From the NCBI RefSeq assembly GCF_900182655.1, contig NZ_FXTC01000001.1, positions 186,001 to 250,000 on the forward strand: DNA of 64,000 nucleotides. The letters are read 5' to 3'. This document shows, piece by piece, positions 16,558-25,487 of this stretch. The notes below the pieces were generated by a model that worked only from the letters and a program-made list of their open reading frames with translations, ran no database searches and had not been told where the DNA came from. The DNA is from Chryseobacterium rhizoplanae (lineage in GTDB: Bacteria > Bacteroidota > Bacteroidia > Flavobacteriales > Weeksellaceae). Both the position numbers and the translations under genes were made by a program. The first letter of the stretch is position 1. Every line of letters begins with the position of its first letter.

Positions 16558-19167
16558 TTACATCGGGCCGCCTTGTTGGTCGTCTCCGGCTGCATTGGAA
16601 TTGATATCCTTTTTCTTTTTAGGCTGATCTACTTTTTCACCCTGTTTGAATCTATAGGTTAAAGAAATAGAAAACTGTCTTGGCTGCCACTGCATATAGT
16701 TTCTTCTTGTGTAATCCTCATTGAAACTAAGTACTTCTCTGCTTCTCGTATTGAAGATATCCTGAATATTAAAGGAAATTGTTCCGTCTCCTTTCCAGAT
16801 CGTTTTGGAAGCACCAAGGTTCAGCGCATACATATCCTGAGTATTCTGGTTGGCAGATTTCTGCGCACCTCTATAGAATCCCTGCAACTGTACACTTAGC
16901 GTTTTATCAAGTTTAAAGGTTGTATTAAGACGTGCTCTGGTAGAAAAACCATTTCCTGTAAAATCCATATTTCGGGTTTGCTGCAACTTATTTTTATCAA
17001 GAGCATCATAATAAGCAATTCCGGTGGTTTTATATCCGAACATGTCTAAGCTACCCATTATTTTTAACCACGCAAATGGGTCGTAAGTAAAGTTCAGATC
17101 TAAACCATAACGTTCGTCATTTCCAAGGTTGATAGGTTTTGTATAGAATACTCCCAGACTTTCATCAGGTCTGTACACTAGCATTTTAGTATCATCAGTG
17201 GCGTGTCTGTAGTATAAGGTAGGATTAATCGTAAACTTTTTTCTTGTAATATTATATCCTACTTCAAATGAATCTACATATGACGGGTTAAGATCTATGT
17301 TTCCTTCAAAAATATTCTGGCTGTTGCTGTAATTCGGGAAAGGAACCATGAAGAAAGATCTTGGTCTGTCTATTCTACGGGAGTAATTAACCAAAATCTG
17401 ATTGTTCTTAGATACATCATAGCTTAAGAATACACTCGGAAATAAATTGTTGTAGTTCTTTGTTTTATTTAATTGCGGATCATTAGGATTTTGATTGATG
17501 TAATTGATCTTTACATTGGAAAGTTCATCTCTTAAACCAAGCTGATAAGCAAATTTTTCTCCGATTTTACTTTTAAACTGTAAATAAAAAGCATTGAAGA
17601 TTTCTCTGTAATCCGTATCGTTATTATAGTTCGGGATATAAGGATTATTGGACGTACTGCTTACAAAATTATTATAAGTATTATCATTCACATCTAATCT
17701 GTATCCTGCCTCAATTTTAGACTGTTCTCCTATTGGTAATTCGTAGTCTGCTTTCCCGATAATTGTTTTGCTTACAGAATGTCTTCTGGTAATATCCTGT
17801 GTATCCGGAAGCAGGTCATTGGTTTCAAGAATATCTGCATTATTATTGCTTCTGTTTCTCTGTAAACTTAATGATACTGATAAATTCTGACCGTTATCAT
17901 CAAATTTGTGATCTACCCCTACATCTCCCTGGAAAGCAAGGTTATTAAATATCGTTTTAGATTCTCTTTGTCCGTAAGGGTTTAATAATTGCCATGTTCC
18001 CGCAGTTCCATTCGGATCTGACGGATCTTTGAAAAATCTGTGGAAACTGTCATACGTCTGAAGAAGCTCATTTCCGTCTCCTTCAAAAGTTCTTACCAAT
18101 CCTGTTACATTGATCGATGTTTTCTCAGAAAGATCATACACAAAACCCGCACTTACATTATAATTTTTGTTATATGTTTTACTGGTCGAGTTTTGCAATT
18201 GATGTACAAGAACATCATTAGGCTGCTGATTAGGAAGGATCTTAGGAAAAGTAATATTGTGATATGTAGTTTCCGAATTATTTTTCGTTTTGTTTTCTGT
18301 GTAGCCGCCGCCGCCGTTTACAAACCATGTCCAGTTATTTTTTCTCCAGCTCAGGTTGGTATTAAGCGAGGTTCTCGGGAAATATCCTAAAGATCCCACA
18401 ACACTACCATTAAACCCGATTTTCTTGTTCTTTTTAAGGATAATGTTCAGAATACCGGAAGTTCCGCTTGCTTCAAATTTAGAAGAAGGGTTGGTAATAA
18501 CTTCAATTCTTTCAATCTGATCAGCCGGGATACTTTGCAGAGCATTGGCACCATCATCTATTCCCAGAAGGGCAGAAGGCTTTCCGTTGATCAGAAATTT
18601 TACGTTGGTACTTCCTCTCATAGAAACCGTTCCGTCTGTATCTACAGAAACTGAAGGAACATTGGTCAGAACATCCTGAAGATTTCCTCCTTTACTCACG
18701 ATATCCTGTGAAGGATCATATGTTTTCTTGTCAAGTTCTACTTTATAGGGTTTCGCTGCTGAAGCGGTGATCACAACACCCTGGATTTCTTTTGTTTTTC
18801 CATCAACAGTAGAAGAAGGCTCTGCTTCAATAGATAATGCACCAATATTACCTGCTGCTGTAATATTTTTGCTGATTACGCTTTTTTTGTAATCAATAGC
18901 CTCTACTGTGATATCATAATCTCCTGGTATAAGCTCAAGTTTATACTGTCCCTTTTCATCTGTCAGTACAGCATCACTTAAAGTTTTGTTGGTCTTATTG
19001 CTGAAAGTTACGGAAGCGTAGGGAACCGGTTGATTTTTTTTGTTGACAATGATTCCTGAAACTCCAGCCTTCTCCTGTGCAAAAGCCATCGCCGCCGCTG
19101 AAAGTACTAACGTAAGTCCTAAAGTTTTTCTGGTGAAAATATTGACAATTTCTGTCTTATTCTTCAT
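16558..19167 (-). CDS. TonB-dependent outer membrane receptor-like protein
   Basis: An 869-residue protein: signal peptide (~1-30), a carboxypeptidase-regulatory-like beta-sandwich domain (~33-115), a plug domain (~150-245, with SVDTDGTVSMRGSTNVKF and NPSSKFEASGTSGILNIILK) and a long beta-barrel to the C-terminus. This is the 'outer membrane beta-barrel family protein' type common in Bacteroidetes, which imports large or scarce substrates using TonB energy. No SusD partner lies beside it, so a glycan-utilisation role is less likely; a metal complex or peptide is possible. The C-terminus carries an unusual Lys-rich then Gly/Gln tail (~25 residues) after the last strand. Confidence 0.92.
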   Translation of the reverse strand: MKNKTEIVNIFTRKTLGLTLVLSAAAMAFAQEKAGVSGIIVNKKNQPVPYASVTFSNKTNKTLSDAVLTDEKGQYKLELIPGDYDITVEAIDYKKSVISKNITAAGNIGALSIEAEPSSTVDGKTKEIQGVVITASAAKPYKVELDKKTYDPSQDIVSKGGNLQDVLTNVPSVSVDTDGTVSMRGSTNVKFLINGKPSALLGIDDGANALQSIPADQIERIEVITNPSSKFEASGTSGILNIILKKNKKIGFNGSVVGSLGYFPRTSLNTNLSWRKNNWTWFVNGGGGYTENKTKNNSETTYHNITFPKILPNQQPNDVLVHQLQNSTSKTYNKNYNVSAGFVYDLSEKTSINVTGLVRTFEGDGNELLQTYDSFHRFFKDPSDPNGTAGTWQLLNPYGQRESKTIFNNLAFQGDVGVDHKFDDNGQNLSVSLSLQRNRSNNNADILETNDLLPDTQDITRRHSVSKTIIGKADYELPIGEQSKIEAGYRLDVNDNTYNNFVSSTSNNPYIPNYNNDTDYREIFNAFYLQFKSKIGEKFAYQLGLRDELSNVKINYINQNPNDPQLNKTKNYNNLFPSVFLSYDVSKNNQILVNYSRRIDRPRSFFMVPFPNYSNSQNIFEGNIDLNPSYVDSFEVGYNITRKKFTINPTLYYRHATDDTKMLVYRPDESLGVFYTKPINLGNDERYGLDLNFTYDPFAWLKIMGSLDMFGYKTTGIAYYDALDKNKLQQTRNMDFTGNGFSTRARLNTTFKLDKTLSVQLQGFYRGAQKSANQNTQDMYALNLGASKTIWKGDGTISFNIQDIFNTRSREVLSFNEDYTRRNYMQWQPRQFSISLTYRFKQGEKVDQPKKKKDINSNAAGDDQQGGPM

Positions 19168-19299
19168 AGGTTATTTTTTTGTATAAAATCGTGAAAGGAT
19201 AACCCATAACATTTTGAATACCGATATTGGTTTGATTTTCAAAACATTATGATTGTTTATTGTTTTTCTAACTGTATAAATTTTAGGTGCTTTCTAAAC

Positions 19300-20325
19300 T
19301 TATTTTATATTTTTTGAGTTGAGCCAGTCCTGGTAAGCCTTTGCATTTACAGCATGTTCTTCAGCACTTGCCGTAAACTTATGGTATCCAAACCTTGCCG
19401 GATCAGCACACATAAATATATAATTGTTGTTTTCAGCATTTAAAACAGCATCAATTGAATTCTTATCCACTACACAGATCGGTCCCGGAGGAATACCTGC
19501 ATTTGCATAAGTGTTGTAAGGTGATGGTGTAGACAAATGCTTATATAATACTCTTTTAATAGATTCTTTAAAATTCGTCTGCTTATTGATCGCATAGATC
19601 ACCGTAGGGTCAGACTGAAGTTTCATCCCTTTTCTGTAACGGTTTAAATACAATCCGGCAATCGTTTTCATTTCATCTTTTTTTCCTCCGGATTCCTTAT
19701 AAACAATAGAAGCCAGTGCATAGATCTGATCTCTTGTAAGGCCAGACTGCTGTTCTTTGTTTTTTCTTTCACTCGTCCAGAAATCATTGTACTGATTTTC
19801 AAACTTTGAAAAAAATTCTCTTGGGCTTACAGTCCAGAAGAAATTATAAGTATCAATGAAGAAATATTTTTTTAGATCTTCAACATTTTTATAGCCTTTC
19901 TCCTGTGCCACAGCATCCAGATCATTTATAAAATGTAACGAATCAATTTCCGTTTTTTTGGTCACCTTACCAATCATCTGATACATATCTCCAAAATCCC
20001 CGATTCTGTAAGAGTTTGCTGTCTGGTTCCCTGCTTTGATCATATTAACAAGGTTCTTGTTTCCTGTTCCGCTCTGGATATGATAACGTCCTGCTTTGAA
20101 ATTGGTATCAAGACCTTTTTCTTTAGCCACAGCTTCAAAAGATTCCCTGTCTTTAATATAAGGAGCAATAGAATCGAGGATCTGTTTAAAACCTGCTCTG
20201 TGAGGAATCAGAACATATCCGTCTTTTTCTACGTTATTTCCTAAATATTTATTATAAAATCTCAAACCAAAAAATCCTGCGGCTGCAAAAACCAGCAGAA
20301 TGATAATGAGAATAGCTTTTTTCAT
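19300..20325 (-). CDS. mltG: endolytic peptidoglycan transglycosylase MltG
   Basis: A 341-residue inner-membrane protein with one N-terminal transmembrane helix (~3-22), a LysM-like region (~35-100) and a YceG catalytic domain. The active-site Glu is Glu211 in ASIVYKESG; the usual first Glu of the EKE motif is Tyr here. It cleaves nascent glycan strands and sets their length. It lies 31 bases downstream of dapF on the same strand, so a peptidoglycan precursor enzyme and a peptidoglycan-cutting enzyme are probably co-expressed. Confidence 0.95.
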   Translation of the reverse strand: MKKAILIIILLVFAAAGFFGLRFYNKYLGNNVEKDGYVLIPHRAGFKQILDSIAPYIKDRESFEAVAKEKGLDTNFKAGRYHIQSGTGNKNLVNMIKAGNQTANSYRIGDFGDMYQMIGKVTKKTEIDSLHFINDLDAVAQEKGYKNVEDLKKYFFIDTYNFFWTVSPREFFSKFENQYNDFWTSERKNKEQQSGLTRDQIYALASIVYKESGGKKDEMKTIAGLYLNRYRKGMKLQSDPTVIYAINKQTNFKESIKRVLYKHLSTPSPYNTYANAGIPPGPICVVDKNSIDAVLNAENNNYIFMCADPARFGYHKFTASAEEHAVNAKAYQDWLNSKNIK

Positions 20326-20356
20326 TCTTATAAATGTTGATTAAAAGTTTTTGTTT

Positions 20357-21124
20357 TTAAAGAAGATCTGTTTTACCTCTAAAAACTTGCTTTGCAGGAC
20401 CTTCCAGCCAAATATTCTGGAATGTATCTCCGCTTTTTTCAGCATATACTTTAAGGTTTCCGCCTAAAGTTTTAACTTTTACAGAGGTTAGATTATGTTT
20501 TTGAAGAAAAGTTAAAGCAGAAGCTGTAACTCCTGTTCCACAACTGTAAGTTTCGTCCTCAACGCCTCGTTCATAGGTTCTTACAAAAATTTCATCATCA
20601 GAAATTTTTTCTACAAAGTTTACATTGATACCCTTTTCTTTATAATTTTCAGAATTTCTGATACCATATCCTTCGTCATAAACGTGGTAATCTTTCAGAT
20701 TTTCTACGTATTTTACATAGTGGGGAGATCCTGTATTCAGAACAAAGTCATTTCCGTCCTGTGAAATAGAGTCTACATTAATCATTTTCAATTTGATGAT
20801 CCCGTTATGGATTTCTGCTTCATGTTCGCCATCTGTTGCAATGAATTTGCATTTATCTTCAAAGATGTCAAGGAAAAAAGCAAAAGCTACAAGACATCTT
20901 CCTCCGTTTCCGCACATAGTACTTTCTCCTCCGTCAGAATTGTAATAAACCATTTTGAAATCATAGTTAGAATCGTTTTCCAAGAGAATAAGGCCGTCAG
21001 CACCTATTCCGAAACGTCTGTCACATAATTTTTCAATACTGTTTTTATCTTTGGTGAATTGCAGATCACGGTTGTCTACCATTACGAAATCATTTCCTGT
21101 TCCCTGATATTTATAAAATTCCAT
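20357..21124 (-). CDS. dapF: diaminopimelate epimerase
   Basis: A 255-residue enzyme converting LL- to meso-diaminopimelate for lysine and peptidoglycan. The two catalytic cysteines lie in MCGNGGRC (Cys71) and SCGTG (Cys195), the standard pair of this family. It is the first gene of a dapF-mltG unit and has a TAnnTTTG-type box 24 bases upstream. Confidence 0.96.
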   Translation of the reverse strand: MEFYKYQGTGNDFVMVDNRDLQFTKDKNSIEKLCDRRFGIGADGLILLENDSNYDFKMVYYNSDGGESTMCGNGGRCLVAFAFFLDIFEDKCKFIATDGEHEAEIHNGIIKLKMINVDSISQDGNDFVLNTGSPHYVKYVENLKDYHVYDEGYGIRNSENYKEKGINVNFVEKISDDEIFVRTYERGVEDETYSCGTGVTASALTFLQKHNLTSVKVKTLGGNLKVYAEKSGDTFQNIWLEGPAKQVFRGKTDLL

Positions 21125-21147
21125 ATTTTTTTGTCTAAATGAAGAAG

Positions 21148-21155
21148 CAAAATTA
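21148..21155 (-). promoter_or_regulatory. candidate -7 box for dapF
   Basis: The minus strand reads TAATTTTG, matching TAnnTTTG, 24 bases before the dapF ATG. No good -33 TTTG was found at the expected spacing. Confidence 0.35.
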
Positions 21156-21170
21156 ATATATTTAAAATGA

Positions 21171-21198
21171 AAAACGAACAGTGTTAGCTGTTCGTTTT
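21171..21198 (-). terminator. intrinsic terminator after the Asn/Gln-rich lipoprotein gene
   Basis: An 11-bp perfect stem (AAAACGAACAG / CTGTTCGTTTT), followed on the minus strand by TTTTTCATTTT. It separates the lipoprotein gene from dapF. Confidence 0.85.
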
Positions 21199-21214
21199 CT
21201 TATTTATAATCGTT

Positions 21215-21889
21215 TTATCTAAAGCCGCCTCCGCCGCTCTGTTGTCTGCCTGAACTAGTGCTTTGGCCGCTGGAGCTGTTTCTGAATCCACCGCCGGAAG
21301 ATTCTGATCTGCCACTGTTTTGGCTGCCGCTGTTCTGGTTTCTGAATCCACTGTTATTTTGGTTCCCCTGATTATTCTGGTTACCGCTGTTTTGGTTTCT
21401 GAACCCGCCATTAGAATTTCTGAATCCGCTGTTGTTTTGGTTCCCCTGATTGTTCTGATTACCATTATTCTGGTTTCTGAACCCACTGTTACTATTGGAA
21501 TTTCTATTATTATTGAATCCTCCGTTATTATTGTATGAACCGTTACCGTTCGTTGTACGTGTGTTCTGGAATCCGTTTTGAGGTCTTGATGAAGAATTAG
21601 ATCTTCTTTCTACATAGACTTTTCTTCTGGAATTGTTATAACTGTCATAGTAATAAGGAATTCCATTATCATAGTAGTAATTAACGTTGTTTCTGTAATA
21701 ATAGCCGTCATTGCCCCAATATCCGCCGCTTCCGTAATATCCGGAAGGTGCATAGTAATACCCGTTGTTATAATAAGGATCTCCATATCCATAATTTCCG
21801 TTACTTCCGTATCCGTCGGTATATGCTAAACAAGAGGTTAAACTGGTAATAGCAAAAATACTGAATGCTATTTTAAATAAATTTTTCAT
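21215..21889 (-). CDS. Asn/Gln/Gly/Tyr-rich repeat lipoprotein
   Basis: A 224-residue protein starting at the ATG at 21889, which gives a clean lipoprotein signal (lipobox SLTSC). The mature protein has a Tyr/Gly/Asn-rich first half and, from about residue 120, repeats such as GFRNQNNGNQNNQGNQNNS that recur after a short spacer in a 26-residue period. The C-terminus is Ser/Gly-rich, ending GGGFR. The composition is low-complexity and prion- or adhesin-like, so it is probably a disordered surface protein. It starts 4 bases after pnuC ends and is likely co-transcribed with it. Confidence 0.75.
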   Translation of the reverse strand: MKNLFKIAFSIFAITSLTSCLAYTDGYGSNGNYGYGDPYYNNGYYYAPSGYYGSGGYWGNDGYYYRNNVNYYYDNGIPYYYDSYNNSRRKVYVERRSNSSSRPQNGFQNTRTTNGNGSYNNNGGFNNNRNSNSNSGFRNQNNGNQNNQGNQNNSGFRNSNGGFRNQNSGNQNNQGNQNNSGFRNQNSGSQNSGRSESSGGGFRNSSSGQSTSSGRQQSGGGGFR

Positions 21890-21893
21890 GACT

Positions 21894-22565
21894 TTATTGT
21901 ACTTTTTTTTCTTTAAAACTTTTTTTCCAATTGACATATCCTAAGATAGCCATTATAGTAAATACCAAATATTGAACCGAAGTGATTCCAAGTCCCTTAA
22001 AAATCATCATAGGGATGCAGATAATATCTCCGATAATCCAGAAAATCCAGTTATCAATGCGCTGTTTGGCCATCAACCACATTCCTACTAAAAATATTGA
22101 AGTGGTGAAAACATCCATCCAATTTGCCCAGTCCAGATGATACAATCCTAAACTGGTTCCTTCCATAGAAAACTGATTGTCAATATAAGGTTTATAATAA
22201 TAAATAAAAGTCACCAGTGCCAGACTCAGTATAAAAAGCAGGGCTGCATAGATCCATTCTTTTTGGGTAGCCCACGTAACTTCTACATGAACATGATCTT
22301 CAGAATTTTTTGCCCATAGAATCCAGCCGTAAATACTCATGACAGTATAATAGACGTTAATCATGCAGTCTCCCAACAGCCCGGCATTGAAAAGAAGGTA
22401 TACGTAGATCAGGGTTGAAATAATGCCGGTAGGGTACACCCATATATTTTTCTTAATGGAAAAAAATACGCTCAGTATTCCGAAAATTGCACCTGATGCT
22501 TCCAGCATAATCTGTAAAGAATCATAGCTTTCATAAGGCTTTACAAAAAGATCATATAAATTCAT
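21894..22565 (-). CDS. pnuC: nicotinamide riboside transporter
   Basis: A 223-residue inner membrane protein with about seven hydrophobic segments, starting at MNLYDLFVKPYE. PnuC-family features include NAGLLGDCMINVYYTVMSIY and a NWIFWIIGDIICIP segment, close to the substrate-lining Trp/Asn residues of the family. It would import nicotinamide riboside or a related vitamin for NAD synthesis. No riboswitch-like structure was seen in the 164-base upstream gap shared with the divergent permease. Confidence 0.9.
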   Translation of the reverse strand: MNLYDLFVKPYESYDSLQIMLEASGAIFGILSVFFSIKKNIWVYPTGIISTLIYVYLLFNAGLLGDCMINVYYTVMSIYGWILWAKNSEDHVHVEVTWATQKEWIYAALLFILSLALVTFIYYYKPYIDNQFSMEGTSLGLYHLDWANWMDVFTTSIFLVGMWLMAKQRIDNWIFWIIGDIICIPMMIFKGLGITSVQYLVFTIMAILGYVNWKKSFKEKKVQ

Positions 22566-22570
22566 GCAAT

Positions 22571-22588
22571 CAAAAATAAGCAAAAATA
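22571..22588 (-). promoter_or_regulatory. two tandem candidate -7 boxes before pnuC
   Basis: The minus strand reads TATTTTTG twice (22571-22578 and 22581-22588), both matching TAnnTTTG, ending 5 and 15 bases before the pnuC ATG. No matched -33 box was seen, so this is weak. Confidence 0.3.
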
Positions 22589-22729
22589 TGGACTTTTTAA
22601 AATGGATTTTATAATGTGTTGTTCAGGTTTTAAATACTTTAATGTAAAATAATTAAGGAAAGTTTAACGATAAACGTGGGAGTTCCTAAATTTTTTATAT
22701 TTTCGTAAATCCTTAATAAATAAAAAAAC

Positions 22730-24247
22730 ATGTCGAAAATTTGGGTTAAAAAGCCACTAAGTGCCTATGAGGCAGATATGAAGAAAAGTGAGCTGAAAAA
22801 AGTCCTTGGAAAATGGAGTTTAACAGCAATTGGAGTGGGTGCTATCATTGGAGGTGGAATCTTTGTTCTTACCGGAACAGGAGCCTATTATCACGCAGGA
22901 CCAGCGCTTGCCATTTCCTTTATCATAGCAGGTATTGCCTGCGTTTTTGCTGCATTGTGCTATGCAGAGTTTGCATCCATTATTCCTGTAGAGGGTTCAG
23001 CTTATGCTTATGCCTATGGAACGGTGGGAGAAATTTTTGCATGGGCCATGGGGTGGTGCCTCATCCTCGAATATGCCATGGCGAGTATGGCTGTTTCCGT
23101 GAGTTGGTCCGGATACTTTAACAAATTTTTGAAAATCTTTAATATTCATTTACCGGCTTATCTTACATCAGATCCCGCCAGTTATACAGGAGAGGGCTTT
23201 TCAATGAACCTGCCGGCATTCATTCTTGTTCTTTTAATTACTGCATTATTGGTAAAAGGAACTAAAGAAGCAGCTGGAGCTAATAACCTGATTGTTTTGA
23301 TGAAAACTTCTGCCGTTATCTTTGTAATTATTGCAGGAGTCTATATTATTTTTTCTAATACTGATCTTTACAACGCTGTAGATGGTGTTAAAAACTGGAA
23401 ACCTTTTATTCCGGATCAGGTACAGATCAAGAATTCTGAAGGAGATCTGGTCTCTGCCTATGGTATTAAAGGAATTATTTCCGGAGCAGCCGCTATTTTC
23501 TTTGCATATATTGGTTTTGATGCCGTTTCTACACAGGCAGGAGAGGCCATTAATCCTAAAAAAGATGTTCCTTTCGCTATTATTGCATCACTATTGGTGT
23601 GTACAGCGCTTTACATTTGCGTATCGCTTGTACTGACAGGAATGATGCATTATACAGACTTTAACCCGGAAGGAAAATATCCTGATGCTATTAAAGCACC
23701 TGTAGCCTATGCATTTGAAATTGCAGGAAAGCACTGGGCAAGTAATATAGTAACTATCGCTGCAACAGTAGGATTGATCTCTGTAGTAATGGTAATGATG
23801 ATGGGACAGTCAAGAATTTTCATTGGTATGGCAAAAGACGGGTTGATTCCCGGATTCTTCGGTCAGCTTCATCCAAAAACAAAAACACCTTACAAAGGAA
23901 TCATTTTGTTAGGCGTTGTAGTGGCATTGATCGCAGCATTTACTCCAATTTCAACATTGGCAGATATGACGAGTTTCGGAACCCTGTTTGCATTTACACT
24001 GGTTTGTATTGCCGTTTGGGTGATGAGAAAAAAAGAACCTAATCTGATCAGACCATTCAAAGTTCCGGCTTATAAAATAGTTGTAGCATTAGGAGTGTTT
24101 ATCAATATTTATTTGATATTTAACTTAAGTGCTCATGCATTGGAACTTTCTGCTGTATGGTTGTTCTTAGGAGGTTTGGTATATTTCCTTTACGGAAAAT
24201 CAAACAGTAAATTGAACAATCCTGAAAAATATCAGAACCAAGAGTAA
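22730..24247 (+). CDS. APC-family amino acid permease
   Basis: A 505-residue transporter with about 12 transmembrane helices. The first helix has the substrate-binding break GVGAIIGGGIFVLTG, and the sixth region reads GIISGAAAIFFAYIGFDA, as in cationic amino acid transporters of the APC superfamily. Likely a proton-coupled importer of basic or neutral amino acids. It is monocistronic, divergent from pnuC, with a UUCG-loop terminator after it. Confidence 0.93.
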   Translation: MSKIWVKKPLSAYEADMKKSELKKVLGKWSLTAIGVGAIIGGGIFVLTGTGAYYHAGPALAISFIIAGIACVFAALCYAEFASIIPVEGSAYAYAYGTVGEIFAWAMGWCLILEYAMASMAVSVSWSGYFNKFLKIFNIHLPAYLTSDPASYTGEGFSMNLPAFILVLLITALLVKGTKEAAGANNLIVLMKTSAVIFVIIAGVYIIFSNTDLYNAVDGVKNWKPFIPDQVQIKNSEGDLVSAYGIKGIISGAAAIFFAYIGFDAVSTQAGEAINPKKDVPFAIIASLLVCTALYICVSLVLTGMMHYTDFNPEGKYPDAIKAPVAYAFEIAGKHWASNIVTIAATVGLISVVMVMMMGQSRIFIGMAKDGLIPGFFGQLHPKTKTPYKGIILLGVVVALIAAFTPISTLADMTSFGTLFAFTLVCIAVWVMRKKEPNLIRPFKVPAYKIVVALGVFINIYLIFNLSAHALELSAVWLFLGGLVYFLYGKSNSKLNNPEKYQNQE

Positions 24248-24256
24248 TCATAATAT

Positions 24257-24279
24257 AAACCGCTTCGGCGGTTTTTTTT
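24257..24279 (+). terminator. intrinsic terminator with TTCG tetraloop
   Basis: The stem AAACCGC / GCGGTTT with a TTCG loop and an 8-T tract, 10 bases after the permease stop. A textbook example. Confidence 0.93.
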
Positions 24280-24296
24280 GTCCCAAAATTATATAT

Positions 24297-25310
24297 ATGA
24301 AAAAGATTTTTTCCATTTTACTTCTGTCCGCAGGACTTATGGCATTTTCCCAACAGGTAGAAAGCCTTGAAACTATTCTCAACGATAAAATCAGCATCAG
24401 AGCGCTGGAATTATATGACAACAAGGTCTGGTATAGCGGTACGGATTCCAAGTTTGGGTTTGTAGATCTTAAAGATTATAAAAATCAGAAGCAGATTGAG
24501 CTGTCTGAAGAAAAACTTCAATTCAGAACATTAGCACAGAATAAAACTGCTTTCTACGCAATCAATATTGAGAGTCCCGGCCGTTTCTTTGCCATCGATA
24601 AAAAAACGCTGAAATCACAGGTTGTTTTTAAAGATACCGCAAAAACTGCTTTTTATGATGCTTTACACTTTGTGAATGATAAGCTTGCCTTTACCTTCAG
24701 CGATGCAGATAAAGATCTCCTTTTGAAACTGGCTGTCTATAAAAATGGAAGATGGAGCATGTTTAAGAATAATGTAAAATTAAACGAGGGCGAGGCCGCA
24801 TTTGCCGCCAGTAATACCAATATTTCATCATCTGAAAAATACCTTTGGATTGCGACGGGAGGAAAAGCTTCAAGAATCTTAAGAATGAATTTTAAAGATG
24901 AAAAATTTGAAATCTTCAACACACCAGTTGTACAGGGAGAATCCTCACAAGGTATCTATTCCATTGATTTTTTTGAAGACCGTTTCGGGATTGCAGCAGG
25001 AGGTGATTATACAAAACAGGATGCTAATGTCAATAATATTGCAACCACTTATGATGGTGGGGAAACCTGGCAGATTCAGGCTTCCGGACAGAATGCAGGA
25101 TATACAACCTGTGTGAAAATTAAGCCCGGATCAAAAGGAAAAGAAGTCATTGCAGTTGGAGACAAACACATCAGCTATTCCTCAGATTTCGGAAAGACCT
25201 GGAAGAAAATTTCTGATGAAAAAGGCTTTTTCGTCTGCCAATGGATAGATGGTGATCATGTAGCTCTTGCAGGAAATAGCAGAATTGCAGTGATGAAATT
25301 AAAATTTTAA
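24297..25310 (+). CDS. secreted BNR/YCF48-like beta-propeller protein
   Basis: A 337-residue protein with a signal peptide (ends MAFSQ, residue ~19). Two Asp-box-like sequences, TYDGGETWQ and SSDFGKTWK, lie in the C-terminal half, and repeated beta-rich blocks suggest a propeller related to photosystem-II-assembly-factor or sialidase-like folds. Such proteins are often labelled oxidoreductase in databases, but no redox motif is visible here. It probably binds a partner in the periplasm; its role is unknown. It starts just after the permease terminator. Confidence 0.8.
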   Translation: MKKIFSILLLSAGLMAFSQQVESLETILNDKISIRALELYDNKVWYSGTDSKFGFVDLKDYKNQKQIELSEEKLQFRTLAQNKTAFYAINIESPGRFFAIDKKTLKSQVVFKDTAKTAFYDALHFVNDKLAFTFSDADKDLLLKLAVYKNGRWSMFKNNVKLNEGEAAFAASNTNISSSEKYLWIATGGKASRILRMNFKDEKFEIFNTPVVQGESSQGIYSIDFFEDRFGIAAGGDYTKQDANVNNIATTYDGGETWQIQASGQNAGYTTCVKIKPGSKGKEVIAVGDKHISYSSDFGKTWKKISDEKGFFVCQWIDGDHVALAGNSRIAVMKLKF

Positions 25311-25422
25311 ATATAAGGTATAGAATTTATCACTATTTGCCAAAAGCCTGACCATACGTATTTAGACTCATTATAAAATACAACCTAATATAATTCATAG
25401 GTTAAAATTCATAACTAATGGT

Positions 25423-25430
25423 TAATTTTG
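25423..25430 (+). promoter_or_regulatory. candidate -7 box for hemN
   Basis: TAATTTTG matches TAnnTTTG 57 bases before the hemN ATG. No clear -33 box was seen at the expected spacing. Confidence 0.4.
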
Positions 25431-25487
25431 TAAGATGAAATTTTAATGATGTTAAATTTCATGCCCTTATAAATTTTAAATTTCAAA

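Noticed and set aside
21184..21486. 100-codon frame in the repeat region of the lipoprotein
   Set aside because: It is a Thr/Lys/Ala-rich shadow frame of the Asn/Gln repeats, without a credible start.
22566..22729. Possible riboswitch upstream of pnuC
   Set aside because: The gap is AT-rich with no conserved stem set of TPP, preQ1 or NAD-type riboswitches that I could recognise.
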